Shown: piece by piece, positions 12,000-27,100 of the stretch
Layout: the number at the start of each line of letters is the position of its first letter
Numbering within the stretch: position 1 is the first letter of the stretch
Assembly (NCBI RefSeq): GCF_964340395.1
Contig: NC_135569.1
Location: 10,415,540 to 10,479,539, forward strand
From: Glandiceps talaboti
Taxonomy: Eukaryota > Hemichordata > Enteropneusta > Spengelidae
Length of the DNA: 64,000 bases
Reading direction: 5' to 3'
Notes under the pieces: model-generated
Databases searched by the model: none
Told to the model about the DNA's origin: nothing
Seen by the model: the letters and a program-made list of their open reading frames with translations, nothing else
Program-made: the position numbers and the translations under genes

Positions 12000-14900
12000 T
12001 GTGCACACATACATGGATGTATGAACAGAAGGATGGAAGAAAGATGGATGCATGCATGCATGTATGCATGTGTGTATATATGCATAAGTGTGTGTGTATG
12101 TGTGTGTTTGTGTTTGTGCACACATACATTGATGTATGGATGGAATGTTGGAAGAAAGATGTATGCATGTGTATATGTTATTATCTAAATTGAAACTTTT
12201 GAAATTACATTATTTAGTAAAACATCGTATTCATACAGCCTTCTGTGATTGGCTTAAATCATATCATGTGGTTTAGACCATTGACCTATAGTGACCTCAA
12301 TTTGCATATAAGGGCACCCTTCCCTCATGCTGTTATTTAGAAACTATTTCACTTGGCTTTCAGCATCGGGAAAACAGATGCTTCAAACCAGCCCTCTTGG
12401 TGCCCTCATACTAAATGGGGAGATTTCATCAAATTTTAACTTCAACCACTGGTTTAAAACTGTAAGAAAGTGTGAGTGGTATAGTTCTGTATTACAGAAT
12501 TTACTTCTTAGTTATTCACAGTCTGGATGCCAACATTGTTTCTAACTAAACCATGTCTAGTCAAAGTCCCTCAATCAGCACAAAAAGTTGTTCATCCAAT
12601 CAGTGAACCCCAACTGTTATAGTGATGTAAACAGTGTATAAGTAGCATACTGAACTAACAAATATACCATATTTGAACATTACATAACTGTCCCAATAAA
12701 CATTAACTTTATGAGGGACTGTGTTATTGGTTAGAATTTTGTGATTGATTAACAAAGACATGATGTTAATGACTGTGTGGGTGGCTGTGGATGAATTTTA
12801 AATTGCATGTCATGCATCTCAGTACTTCTAGAGTAATGACTTTGACTATACTGTGAGTGGAGATGTAAATAGTAACGATACTGTATAGGAACTAGACCAA
12901 GTTATTCACTTACCCCTCTATATGTGGAATGAAACTCTGGACATTTTTTATCCACCAGCAACACATTAATATGCACCAAGGCATCATGAGATGATTCATC
13001 AGCGAGGTCCTCGGCTGATGCTCTTACAGACGGTGGTGGGGTGGCAGGACATGTGTCAGGGAATGTGTCACTATATGTGGCAGACCTTGACCTGGGTGGT
13101 GGATGCAGTACTGTAATCTTTTTAGTTCTCCTCTCGTACTTGGATTGCAAGTTAGTTGGCAGAGACGACGTCATCATGTGAACTGGTGGTCTAGCGACCT
13201 TTATAGGACAGGATGTCGACAAGTATGACCTTGACTCCCGTGGACTTGACTGTGACGTGACAGTTGATACCATCAAGAACCGGTGTTTAGAATCTTGTGG
13301 CTGTAGGAGATCTTCCATGATAAGAGAACCTAGTGCAACTTGAATGGAGGTTGTGTATGGTGTCGCTTTCTCCATATTAACCATGAAGTCTTTGAAAGCC
13401 AGTTCAACAAAGCCTTGATTTCCGTCACCAAAGTCGTCATGTAACGTGACGTCAAGAACGGGAAGTGAAAACTCAGCTTGAATCTTCATTGGGGTATCTT
13501 GTACAGGACTTGGAAGACTTTCAGATGCTGCGTTCGTTGTCTTCTCATCCTCCTCAAATCTGACTGACTTCCGATCAGGATCAAAGTCGTCCGACTGCAC
13601 CGATGACAAACTTGTCACCGAGGTCGCTGGTGCGATTGAGACATCATCCCTCACATCTACACTACTTTCTATGCTACCATCAAAAGTTAAATTATCCAGA
13701 GTCTGGAGAACCTGTTCAAAGACCTGCTTGGCTAACACAACTTTTAAAGGAGTAACAACTTTGCCAGTAACTTTCAAGATATTCTGAGAAGCTTCCATTT
13801 GTTCATCCTGGAAGTGAATATCTGCTGCCTCATCCCGATTCACAAATACGGAATCTGCTGAAATCTGGTCTATGGTTAGTTCAATTGTTGTGTTATGGAG
13901 TATAGAGTCTCCTCTCCGAGTTGCCATCATTGTCTCGGCTGACATCTTTGAGTCTAACCTTTGACCTGATCTAGCCTGACGATTCAGATAATCACTGTTG
14001 ATGGAGAAGACATTGATGTTTCTGATCTCCATGTACATTCTTTCAATTCCGTCATTCAGCCATCTATCAGATGACACGGCCCCTGACTTCTTCACCGTGT
14101 TGTGAAGGTAGATTTTACCGAGATGACCAACGAGAAGCTCATCACTAGTTGGGGTCCTCGGGAAGGCAACCACAGGTGTTTGCATCACTATGTCTAGTTT
14201 CAATCTGGATTGATTCAAGTTTGAATCATCGAGATCACCCCCTTCTGCATTTATCAGACTCTCGTTGAGTGACATCGTACTCTTTCTAAGCGGCGAATCA
14301 ACGACACTGATGCTACTGCTAAATCCTGCTGGACCGAGTGAAGTACTAAGGTAGTCTTTCTTAGTGACTATTCCCTTAGCAACCTCTGTGGCTGCTTGCT
14401 TGATTGACACCGCCAACGACGATGTATACATCTTGAATTCACTCGCACAAGACGACAGTTCAGCAATAAACCTTGGTGAATGTGTATAGCATAAGGATGC
14501 CATGCGTAGTTTAAGTTCTGTCCCTGAATTTTCACTGCTTTGTGGTGACGAGGGTGGCGATTTGGAGTTAAAGTCCATCACAAGCCCTGACTTAGAACCA
14601 ATCTCATACGGTGTTGATGGCTGGCTGCCTCCTTTTGGTTTGTAAAAGGAGAAGTAGAACGCTTTGTTCACAAAATTCACATCAGCATCAGTGTTATCAA
14701 AAACATCAGTTCCAAATGCAGTGTTGAACATTTCCTCCGGAATGTGACAGGACTCCATGTCAGCTGCCGAAGAATCTACCTGAGGGTCATGACCGACACT
14801 GAACACTTTACTATGACTAGCGCCCTCTGGTGTCAAGTCAACCACCTGTAAACCACCTAAATGTCCTTCGATGTTGAATTCGGTTCCTGAAATTTTAAAG

Positions 14901-17900
14901 AAATGTATCTCATTAACCGATAGCAATGGACGCAATTATCTATAGATATCATTTTAATTTGAAGAAAATGATTATTGAACATATCAACTTTGGAAATATA
15001 TGACAAGCGAGCACAATGTATCACTTTGTTAAAATGACAGTATATACCATGATGCTAAAAGTGCATAACATACCAACCAGTGACATGCATGTATTTACAG
15101 TGGAACTTGTCACAAACAGAAAAAAAAAAAAGTTCTCATAACTAAAACTTCTTACATAGGCCTAGGGAGACTTTTAACCTAGTTCTGATAATAACGTTTA
15201 CCTATGGAGACTTTTAACTCAGTTCAGATGACTAATAACTCTTACCTAGGGAGGCCTGTATGTGAGCTCCTGTCATGGTTGCTGTACCGACCTTCCTGGC
15301 TTCCACCTTGTCATTACGTCTTACACCTCGTAGTAACAGCAAATTTAAACGATGGAAATCAGCTGTTACTTCAGTACGAACACTCTCTGATGCAATCTGT
15401 AAGTTTAATCACAACTTTTTTTCATATATTCATCTAAGGTGATTCACTTCATGAATATGTTATAAAATAAAAAGTTCACTATTATAATACTGCACCATAT
15501 GCTGGTTATCAGAAAGACAAAAGATCATACAGTTTGGCCACTGGAGGCGCTATTCAATGTCGAGTACTTGAAATTTTTGTTATCTGAAATAGAATTTGAC
15601 CACTTAGGTGTGTGATAAAAATGACAATCATTCAATTTCTTGGCTGACAATGACTTTCACTCATGTGCTATACATACATTTAGTATGGCTACGCATGAAA
15701 ATAGGTCAACCCTTGTTTTATTTTGAGCCTCTAGCATGACGTAAAATGGTATTGCAGGTACTGAGAATTGTCCTCTCCGAGCATTTCACAACAAATTTTG
15801 GTGGCACTCTGAAGGCACATATGAAGTTCTTTCACATACAGTTTGTCAACTGTCATTCCTATTGCAATGTCGTTGTTGTCTGGTCCATGATGAAAATTGT
15901 CATCTTTATTTACTGTATGATTAGTGATCTCACCTTGTTTATCTGCTCTGTTGATACACTCAAATTAGATTCCTTCATTCTTTGACCACTCAATTTCTTC
16001 TTGGAACTTGGTGCGACTCTCTTGAAGAAACCAAGAAGTTCCACGATTGTTTCCTGGTTAGCTGTTAAAAGGAAAAGAAAAACGAAGAAGAACACAAGAC
16101 TGTGATAAAAATGAAATCAACAAATTATGTTTGATTAATTTTCAGCAACAAGGGTCTTCTATACGGCCAAAAAAAAAAGAATTCTTTCTGGTCAGCGCAC
16201 ATCACTTAAATACACTTGCGTTGTTTTTTTTTGTGTTTGTTCAGCCCATGCAGTCTGCAGACCTGGGGTAAACACAAAAATAACCCTCCCTACTTCAGTG
16301 AAGACAACTGCAGAGCCAATCATGAACAAGCAAATGACATCTGCCCCACATACACACTTGCTCTTAAGTACTAAAAAAAACAGAACAATAACTGCCATAA
16401 ATAGTAGATTCAGGGACAGGTTTGTTGAGAATCAAAAAAAAAAATCACGTCATCACACCACTTTTGACAGAATGTCCTCACCAGAAACAATTTCTATTAT
16501 TTGGCCTAATATTGCTCTGTGCAATTCTGATGGGTCAGGGTTGGAAATTAACAGTAGTCCAGGGCATGCAGACACCAAACTCCTTAATTGTGCACAGTGA
16601 ATGAGACCATTTCATGTACGGTAGAATTACTCACCAATAACATCCAGATTATTAAACTGTAATGATGCAATCTGTAATGTTTCATTTTCTGAGCTGGTCA
16701 GCGTCGCACAATTTGGACTAATCATCTCAAACTCAATGGTGATCAACGCCTCTGTATCAATGGCTTCTGTCTGGAACACCGACTCCATTCCACCACCAGG
16801 GTCTAAATCATAATGTACAATATTTGTATCAATAACGAGTTGTACAGTGGTAAAATCTGGACGTGACTGTAGAACACTTGGCCAAACACATAGCCAAAGT
16901 TCCCATTTATTTACACAAGACCAACATGATGCTCCAAATAATTATACCATCATAACAGAAGTTCTTCCATTGTAAAGGGAACACCACTCCAGGAAATAGA
17001 GACATTTTCATAAACTATAGGTTATGGACAGTCATTTCATGATTTTACATCACCTACAATTACTTGTGATTTCAAGAAACATCAACTTGATCTTGTGCCT
17101 TTAGAGAGTATATTTCCTGTGGGCTAATGCATCATGGGAGTCAGCAGAAATAATATATTCATGATTGAACAATGAATATTCATGAGATGTTTTACACTGA
17201 AGGGAATAAGCACTTAGGACTCATTTTTTACCGTTACAATAGTGTTGTACAATATACAGGCAGTGCATAGTCATTACCTCATTTACAAATTATGAAAAAA
17301 AAGAAAAGAAACACATTTCAGAAGACAGCAGGATGGCAAATGTACCGACAAGATTACAAATTGAACTACACCTACCTGGTGTGCTTGTCTGATCTAGTGC
17401 AGCAAATGCTGATGCTAGTGATGACTGTGATGCAGTTTTGGTTGCAGTCTTTGGCGTAGATTCTGTTGGTGAGCCTCGAGACATGGGACTAGTAGGTGAA
17501 TTGGGTGGAGACTTAGGAGATGAGGGATCACTATCCAGTATAGTCCCACTAGGAATATCCAAACTATAGATAAATAGAAAATAAATTAATTATTTCATTA
17601 CTGGGACAAGCCATTAGCCAAGCAAGTGGACTTGTTATCAAAGAGTACCAATATTTACATGTGATGATGGGCTCTTACATAACACAAGTAAACAGCTGTA
17701 AAACCTCTATTCGGCCGTCTGCATGGACTGCAATTGAGGCAAACCTTATCTCCGTCTTATATCAGTTGTTATCAATTTATTAGGCTATTATAAGTAACGC
17801 TACAAACAGCTTTAGAGATGCAAACAACTTTTATGACACCCATTTTCGTCAGGCAAGCCCGCGGGTTTGTTGCACTTGGACCGCTAATGGTTTGTGACTG

Positions 17901-20900
17901 TCATGTAGTCTACTCATCTATCTAGTCATCACTGCAAGTCTTTCATAATACTTCTCCATTGATGCCTGCACTGCTCATATTTAAAGTTCAGCAAAAGTTA
18001 TCCCGAGTTTGAAGTCCCGTAGTGGAACCCTTAGTGGTAAGAGTTCGGATAACCGATACTAGAGTTAAACTGTGTCAGTCATACAATTTTTGTTTGGGTC
18101 TATTCAATGTTACCATGTTTCTGTTACCCATTAAACAATTACATTCAATTTTAGAATAGGTGGGGTAGGTAGATTTTTAATTTCATTTTTTTTTAAATAT
18201 TTTTTTTTTCATATGTGGGTGTCTTGTTCAGGTAGTTATGTTTTCCGTTGTTTTCCATATGGTCTCTGTGTTATTGGTTTCTTCTCATCAGATGTACAGC
18301 CATTACAGATTGGAAGAACAGTTTTATATTATCTTTTTAAGTTGATGTCAATTTCCACATCCACCATTTCTTGTAAGACTTTACAATTTTGCAATTTTAT
18401 TATTTTATTATTGAATATGTAAAAAAAAGTTTAGGGTTGGCAGTGAAAAACTAGATGGGGTCAGGTAACTGGTATCAAACAACTCTTTTTATTAGGCCTA
18501 AGCGTGCATTTGAATGGCAATTATCACAACTGGAGTACTATTTATTTGATATCTCTTTCCTACCACTAAGTGTGCGCTATCTAATACAAAGTTGCCCCTT
18601 TACACTGATCTCTTTTTTCCACCACTAGAGGGCACACTATTCATATGAGAGGTGTGTCTACCACTAAGAGTTTCCTATCAAAAGGTAAACAGATCTCTTT
18701 CTACAACTAAATGTCACAGTAACTTTTTTCATTTGAATCGGGTTTTCTGCTGCAAGATGGTTCTACCTATTAGAAAGGTGTGCATCAAACTTACCTCATT
18801 TCTACCACTAGAGGGTGCCATCTATTTGAATTGTATTTTCTACAACTAAAGGACAACATCTATCAGAAAGATACACTTTAATAATAGATGTATATTCTCA
18901 CATTGGGGATTTACAAACATACAGATAGGTTGTAGTCGTACAAGTTCAAGTTCAACATTTACAGAAATCTACACACCTGAGACTTTTATGTGATGCCATA
19001 AGAAGTTCATATCCATGGCCAAATGTCTGTAGTGCATCTACAAGTAGTAAGCCATGTACTGTTAATGACACTGACATATCAAATGGCCTTTTAGTCAGGT
19101 GACCTTTGACCCCTGACACTTGCAATTCAGCAATACTGCGACCTGCAATAAATCGAACAATAACATTTTTATGAAAGGTATAAAAAAGTCTGTATGAAAT
19201 CATTAATAACATATATGTATATTATCTTTGTGCAATGACTGGTTGAAGTACAGATGTAACATGAGTCATTAGCCAATCACAGAAATACTATATCAATTTT
19301 ATACAATGACTGGTTGAAGTGCAGATGTAACATGAGTCATTAGTGAATCACAGAAATGCTATATTTCTACAATGATTGGTTGCCATACAGATGTAACATG
19401 ACTTGTTGTTTTTAGACACTCATCATCGATTCATCTTACCTCTACTTTGTACTTCTAACGACACCTGGTCAACAGAGAACTGCATCAACAACTGTTTAGA
19501 TTCAACTAGTATCTCTCTGCTAGTTTGCTGTGTAGACTCCAATTCCAAGAAACTGAAAGTAAAAGTAATATGTCAAGGGCAATGCCAAACCAAATTTAAA
19601 AAAAATATCAGCAACTACAAATTATATGTATTCCATCAACAACACTATAGCCAAGTTATCAGTATGACTATACGCATGTACATACATTGGAATATTTACT
19701 GTATGCCCTGCATGACACTGAAGTTGTTACAGTTGATAAACAGTACAGCAACCCCAGGGCAATATATATAATATATACATAGTTGATAAACAGTACAGTA
19801 ACCCCAGGGCAATATATATAATATATACATAGTTGATAAACAGTACAGTAACCCCAGGGCAATATATATATTATATACATAGTTGATAAACAGTACAGCA
19901 ACCCCACGGCAATATATATAATATATACATAGTTGATAAACAGTACAGCAACCCCAGGGCAATATATATAATATATACATAGTTGATAAACAGTACAGCA
20001 ACCCCAGGGCAATATATATAATATATACATAGTTGATAAACAGTACAGCAACCCCAGGGCAATATATATAATATATACATAGTTGATAAACAGTACAGTA
20101 ACCCCAGGGCAATATATATAATATATACATAGTTGATAAACAGTACAGCAACCCCAGGGCAATATATATAATATATACATAGTTGATAAACAGTACAGTA
20201 ACCCCAGGGCAATATATATAATCTATCCTATCACTTTCATCTTAGCTGTATAACTGGGTACCTGGTAGGATGCATCATTACACAAAGGATTTAATCCCAT
20301 GCCACTCACTTATGTCTACATACTAAAATATATACCGGTATGTAAATTTGTACCACTGTGTAACAGCTGTGCCTCGGTATATCTGGTACGTGGCATGGTA
20401 GAGGTGTTATGTGACCTAGTAAACCTAACCTAAATGGGTACCTGGTATGGTAGAGATGCAAGTCAATGTATAACGGTCACTGTAGATTTCGAAATTGGGC
20501 ATACATTTACGAATACACTATAACACTTACCTGTAATCTCTGTCATCACTCAGTTGGGCATACATTTACGAATACACTATAACACTTACCTGTAATCTCT
20601 GTCATCACTCAATTCACTCAAACTGTCATCACTTGGCACAGATGGCAACCCTGATTTATTTGATGTTGATAGTAGACCTTCTTGTTTGGGATTTGATAAT
20701 AACTTGACACACTTATTCAAAGCAAGAATCTGGAAGTTATAAAAACATGAAAAATCAAACATTTTGTTTATGATAATAGGTTATAGAACTTGCTATAATG
20801 GTGAAGAAAATCTGATGATTACATTTTTATATACATGTACATGTACACTATCGTACTTCACTGGAAAACTTCATCTCTTTCTAAATATATATGATGATAG

Positions 20901-23900
20901 CATAGATACACATCCAAAGTATACCTGAAAATCATCCAAACACTCTGAGATAGTTTAGATACATGTTAGGACATGTACGTGTACAGGAGCATTATCATAC
21001 AGGTGTACACAAAATGACGCTTACAAAGTTGTGTTCAGTTACGCATTCAGAACGCAAACATGTGAAAGACAATGGAATGTGCATGCATGCATTGGCATCT
21101 TCTGTCCAGAAGGCCACACAAATGAAAATTTGTTTTCTAAACATGTCGGTATTTTTGTCATTTTTCCCACAACTACTCAAACGAAAAACTGAACAATTAG
21201 TTTAAAGTTATGCTTCCAAACTTTGATATAAAAAATACGACATTTAACAGAAGAAAAATGAACATGTATTTACAGTTACATGTAGACTGCCATTTTGATG
21301 AAGCATCGTCTGATACAGAACACATGGGTTGCTTCGTATCACATGTAGATGCTATGCAGACTGAACACATGTAAATACGTGCATCTAAACCTCTCTATCT
21401 ATTGAGAGTTTCAACTTCGGAATATAAAGTAAGTGAAAACATACATTCAAGTATTTCAAAAAATTTAGCTCAATTGACCCCCCCCCCCCCCCCCCCAACA
21501 TTGTTTGGGAAGGTTGAGAGATAACTTCCAATACAAAGCATCCCTCATTTTCTTTACTCTGAATAAATGTAGAACATTCCTATAGGTTCTATCAATGGAT
21601 GAATCCATTTCACAGCAATATAGGGTGTCAAATCTTTGACTCACCTTGTTTTCATTGATATGTAGAACTAATTTTGGCAGTGTTCCTGCTAAGGTAGCAC
21701 TTGGTAATTCCGGATCGCTACTGTATATAATCCGTCGTTCTAACTGTACAGATATTGTAAATCGATCTACAACATGTAATGCACTGGTTCCTTTGAAGTG
21801 TGCACTCTTCCAGTTATCTTTAGCTTTCCCAACCAATACTTGTAAATCCGACATATCCAGGGTATACCTAAAAATAATCACCAAGACAACAATCTCATGA
21901 GTTTAAAGTGGCCATATGGTTGAGGATTGGATATTTATTTTGGACTCTTAATTTATAAAACAATTTTATCATGGCTTCCAATTTGAAAAATCAATATGAA
22001 ACAACACAGACCAAGTCTGAGTTTATAACTCAGTACAGTAAAATGTTGATTATCCGAACGTCGAATATCCGAATTGATCGGTCATCCGAACTGACTATGT
22101 GTCCCCCGAAAAAATATATTGTTCTGATATCAAAGTAAGGTTTCAGTAAACATGTGACGTTTGATGAATGACAATCGACTTATGAATGAGCGCGGTTTGT
22201 CTCGGAGCTAGTGTGTATTGTTTGTAAACAATCACTGTCCATTTAAGATGAATCCAGTGCCACAAAACATTCAACTACAGTACAGTAGTATTTCTTACTT
22301 GTCATAAAACTTTTCTTTGATAGCACTTTCTGATATAATACTAGTTGCAGAGTTAGAGAAATCCACTGATGTGACATCACTCGCAGTGGTAACCGTATCT
22401 GTCTCATCTAGTTTATCTTTGATCTCATCTTTGTCCATCTCTACTGGTGGCGTAGATAGAGGCGTAGCAAAATCATCATCTGTAAATATATCAAAAATGG
22501 AGATATTCAAAGTTACATAATTTGCCCAAATTATTTATTTTTTCATAAACTGATGTAAACCCCCCAAAAAGCATATTTAGTCACAAATAATAAATCCACG
22601 TTGAATGTAATAATTAAATAATTCAGATCTTGGAATGGATGACATGAGTAAATGTTGGATCTTGCACATTTAGTATATTAATAATAATAACAATCTTTAT
22701 TTAGACTAGATAGCCACATAGGTAAATGCCTTTTTTTCTTCAGTCGAGTTATTATTATCCCTAGCAAAGACCTAAATCTATACCAGGAACCTAATTATAC
22801 AGCTGGGTTGATGGAAGCACAATTGTGCCATTCAGAAACAAACGGGTGCAATGGGGCTCGAACCTGCAACCTGCAGATTCAAAGCCGGCCACCTTTACCA
22901 TTTTACCATCATGACTCCACTATCATGAGTACAATATTACAATTTTACTACCATCTAGGGGGTCATATCTATACTTGATATAAATTTTTTTACCATCATC
23001 TAGGGGGTCTTCCTCCTCCTCTTCTTGTCTCTCCTCTTTGACAGCCTTCTTCTTCATCATACCCCTAGCATTGGTGTTAACAAACTCTAAATGACCAAAG
23101 TCTAACACCACCAGTGTAGCGTCTTTTGCCTGGAAATTATCTGGTACAATGATTTGTGGTGCTGATATGTCTAAGTGAACATCCCATCTCTTAGAATGAT
23201 GCTGTAATAATCATAAGAAATTCAAACATAAGGGAAGTGTCTTTACTTTCAATCAAGTAGATCCCTTTTTACAAAATGTAAACCATAACAACAAACCTTC
23301 CTTGCACATGCATTGCTACGGGTGAAGTCATTGTTGCTAAGGGATATTTATTTATTATTTTTTTTTATTTTTTATTTTTTTTATTTTTTATTTTTTTTAA
23401 TTTTTGTGCTGGGAATTCCTCCCAGCGATTTTCTTTTATGCAGACAAATACAAACAAACAAACACAAATGCTACAGAGATCCATTCAGGTTTGGGACTAC
23501 GTGACAGGGCTATGTAGCACGCTCTATATCACGTTGCTGTGGAACTGTCAAGGCTTTCCCAGTCAGTCCACAGGCTATCCCAGAGTCACCCAGGCCCGGC
23601 AAACATAGCACCTGCGGGCTCCGTGTGAGTAATTGTCCCCGACTTTTCAAGTCATTACTCCAGGAGTCCCCCCAAATTCGCACTCGTCTTGTGAGTGAGA
23701 CACGGCTGAGTGATACAGCCTACCCATCGAGTCTGTAGAACACTCACCCTGGGTTTGGGTCGGTCACAGAAAAATCCCCTGTTTCCAGTGGGATTCGAAC
23801 CCGTGACCTCCCGACTGCTAATCCTGTGTGCTAACTACTATGCTACAGGGATATTTATTTAATTAATGGATAAATTGGTGAAACCAGAGTTCCTCTATTG

Positions 23901-26900
23901 GAAATATGCATGTGTTATTAAAATACTTTCATGTCTGTAAAGACTGACAGATATTTTATTACAATTTTACCAAATGCACTACTGAACCATAATTTCTTTC
24001 AGTCTTAGTTCTTCTTTACCTGGATGGTTTCTCCTTCTAGCATATGATCCCATGCCTGTAGTAACTCTGCTCTGGTTTGGTTCTTTAATTCCTCATATCT
24101 GATCCTGGCTGCTTTAGTTAGATGTAGTTCTGATGGTCTGGAACTCATACCTTTCTGTTTAGAACTAAAGAACTCTGACACACGTCTGATGGGTTTGGGA
24201 TTATAGATAATATCCAGTGGTCTGGTAGTAACTTCAAGTCTAAACACACATAAAATCAAGTACACATTATAAATTAAATTTAGTGTGATGTCATACAATA
24301 ACCACATAGTTCCAATGATTTGACACGTTTTTGACAAATTTGTCGATCAACTCTTGAAAAAGTTCAATCACTACTCAGACTGTGATGACCACAGGCTGAT
24401 GGATACACTGACAACAGATCATGATCAGGGGATGTTTGAGAGAAATGTTTTGCATTATCTTCAGCATGATTATAAAGGGATCATTTCTCATAGGTCATTA
24501 CAAACATCACTGCATATACAAAAATGTAGTCTGCATGGCTATGTGGGGGTCATTTCTCATAGGTCATTACAAACATCACTGCATAATTATACATACCTGT
24601 AGTCTGCATGGCTATGTGGGGGTCATTTCTCATAGGTCATTACAAACATCACTGCATAATTATACATACCTGTAGTCTGCATGGCTATGTGGGGGTCATT
24701 TCTCATAGGTCATTACAAACATCACTGCATAATTATACATACCTGTAGTCTGCATGGCTATGTGGGGGTCGTTTCTCATAGGTCATTACAAACATCACTG
24801 CATAATTATACATACCTGTAGTCTGCATGGCTATGTGGGGGTCATTTCTCATGTCATTACAAACATCACTGCATAATTATACATACCTGTAGTCTGCATG
24901 GCTACCGGTATGTGGGGGTCGTTTCTCATAGGTCATTACAAACATCACTGCATTATACATACCTGTAGTCTGCATGGCTATGTGGGGGTCGTTTCTCATA
25001 GGTCATTACAAACAGAGCTTCTTCTGATTTCACTGCAGTCATCATCTGTACAGGTTTTACATAGGATGAAGTCTCTGCTGATTTCGTAAACCTTCCAAAA
25101 TATGGAGGTCTGGTTTGTATGGAGATTTCATCCTACAATGTAGAATGAAGGAATGACATTGACTGAACACTATCAGAATCAATGAATGACATTGACTGAA
25201 CACTATCAGAATCAATGAATGACATTGACTGAACACAGTAGAATGAAGGAATGACATTGACTGAACACTATCAGTATCAATGAATGACATTGACTGAACA
25301 CTATCAGAATCAATGAATGACATTGACTGAACACTATCAGAATCAATGAATGACATTGAACACTATCAGAATCAATGAATGACATTGAACACTATCAGAA
25401 TCAATGAATGACATTGACTGAACACTATCAGAATCAATGAATGACATTGACTGAACACAGTAGAATGAAGGAATGACATTGACTGAACACTATCAGAATC
25501 AATGAATGACATTGACTGAACACTAGCAGAATCAATGAATGACATTGAACACTATCAGAATCAATGAATGACATGACTGAACACTATCAGAATCAATGAA
25601 TGACATTGACTGAACACTAGCAGAATCAATGAATGACATTGAACACTATCAGTATCAATGAATGACATGACTGAACATTATCAGAATGAAGGAATGACAT
25701 TGACTAACTGACATGCAATAGTAAATTTACATGAAGACTGAACGAACAAAATAAACTAAGCACATGGCTTGAAACAAATAGTGTATATCAAAATTATATT
25801 TTTGTATTATCATACATACCCTATTCTGCTGTGGTGACACCAGCACAGGAAATATTGAGTCAACAGTGAGCAGATCTCGTAGATACAACGCTCCCAGACT
25901 AACATTCAGTAACATTGACCTTGATCTTGGACGTGACTCAAAACTCATATTTACACCTGCAAACTCCAACTCTAATATACCCTGCTTGGTGACTGAGCTG
26001 CCTGTGGTGGCGCTGTCTTCATTTAATTTGAATGTTCCACTTTGCAGTGAGAAAGTCAGAAGTGCGAATATATTATCTCTCTTCATAAATGTATCATCAT
26101 CGCTGTTATCACCCAGAGCATCTAGGATTTCCTCTTCAATCTCATCTTTGTCTAGAATTAAAAAATAACGATAATTTGAAATGTTTACAATTTGATATGT
26201 AATGAGTATCATATTATTCCACCAGTTCAGACAGAAACATTAACGCTGCATAATTATATCATTGCGTGATCAAGGTCTGCAGTAGACGGATCGAAACGTT
26301 GTGAGAAAAAAGTGAGAAACTTGAAGATGGTTATATCAGTTTCATTATTTCAAACTTCTCGCACCATTCTGAAGATCTTTACAAAAGGTCTCCACAACCA
26401 ACTAAATATATCTGACATACAATATTGCTGGAGTTTATTGTTGTTGTTTGTGATAATATAATTTAGTACTAATGCAGTATTGTGTTTACTAATCTTGTAA
26501 CTTACTTAGTGAAGCTGTTCCATCCACTGCTGACATCCCTGTTGATGTGGGTGAAGTTTCAGGAGTGGCTGATGAAGATGAATACCATCCTCCCCATCCA
26601 GGGAACCATCTTTGGAAAGTACCACTCTGGTACTGCTGTTCCTCTTTCTGTAATTGTAACTGTTCACTGTCTATTTTCTCTTTAGCTGCCTGAATGTACA
26701 AACCAAAGACGACAGAAGAGTTAACTTTTTTGCATGGTGTATACTGCATGACTTATAAAACCTCTCAACCAGTAATTTTAGCTTAAAACCCATTCAGAAT
26801 GTATAAAAAGGGTAGATGAAGTTGCACAGGATCATTGTTGTAGATGAAGCTAGTTATTACAGGAGAAATGAAGATGTCTTGGTGTTTTATGCATGAGACA

Positions 26901-27068
26901 CAATGTTTTTTACAGACACACACACACACACATACATATACTCTCTCACACACACACATAAACACATATACACACATACATACACACATACATACACACA
27001 TACATACACACATACATACATACATACATACATACATACATACATACATACATACATACATACATACA

Positions 27069-27100
<32 letters not shown>

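Noticed and set aside
16298-16600. Plus-strand open frames of 60-100 codons (also 5284-5642)
   Set aside because: They lie in the two copies of MITE family A and differ by frame shifts between copies.
19668-20212. Long overlapping minus-strand open frames up to 170 codons with Tyr/Cys-rich repeats
   Set aside because: They are translations of a 50-bp minisatellite whose period is not a multiple of three; all frames stay open by chance.
19733-20222. CRISPR-like regular repeats
   Set aside because: There are no unique spacers; units are contiguous. This is a eukaryotic minisatellite in an intron.
23780-23846. A possible tRNA gene on the minus strand
   Set aside because: It has A and B boxes but sits at the head of a SINE with target-site duplications and an A-rich tail; the acceptor stem does not close.
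25057-25356. A minus-strand frame with repeated [11 protein letters not shown]
   Set aside because: It is a read-through from VPS13D exon 13's upstream minisatellite; the true exon starts at the AG before 25132.
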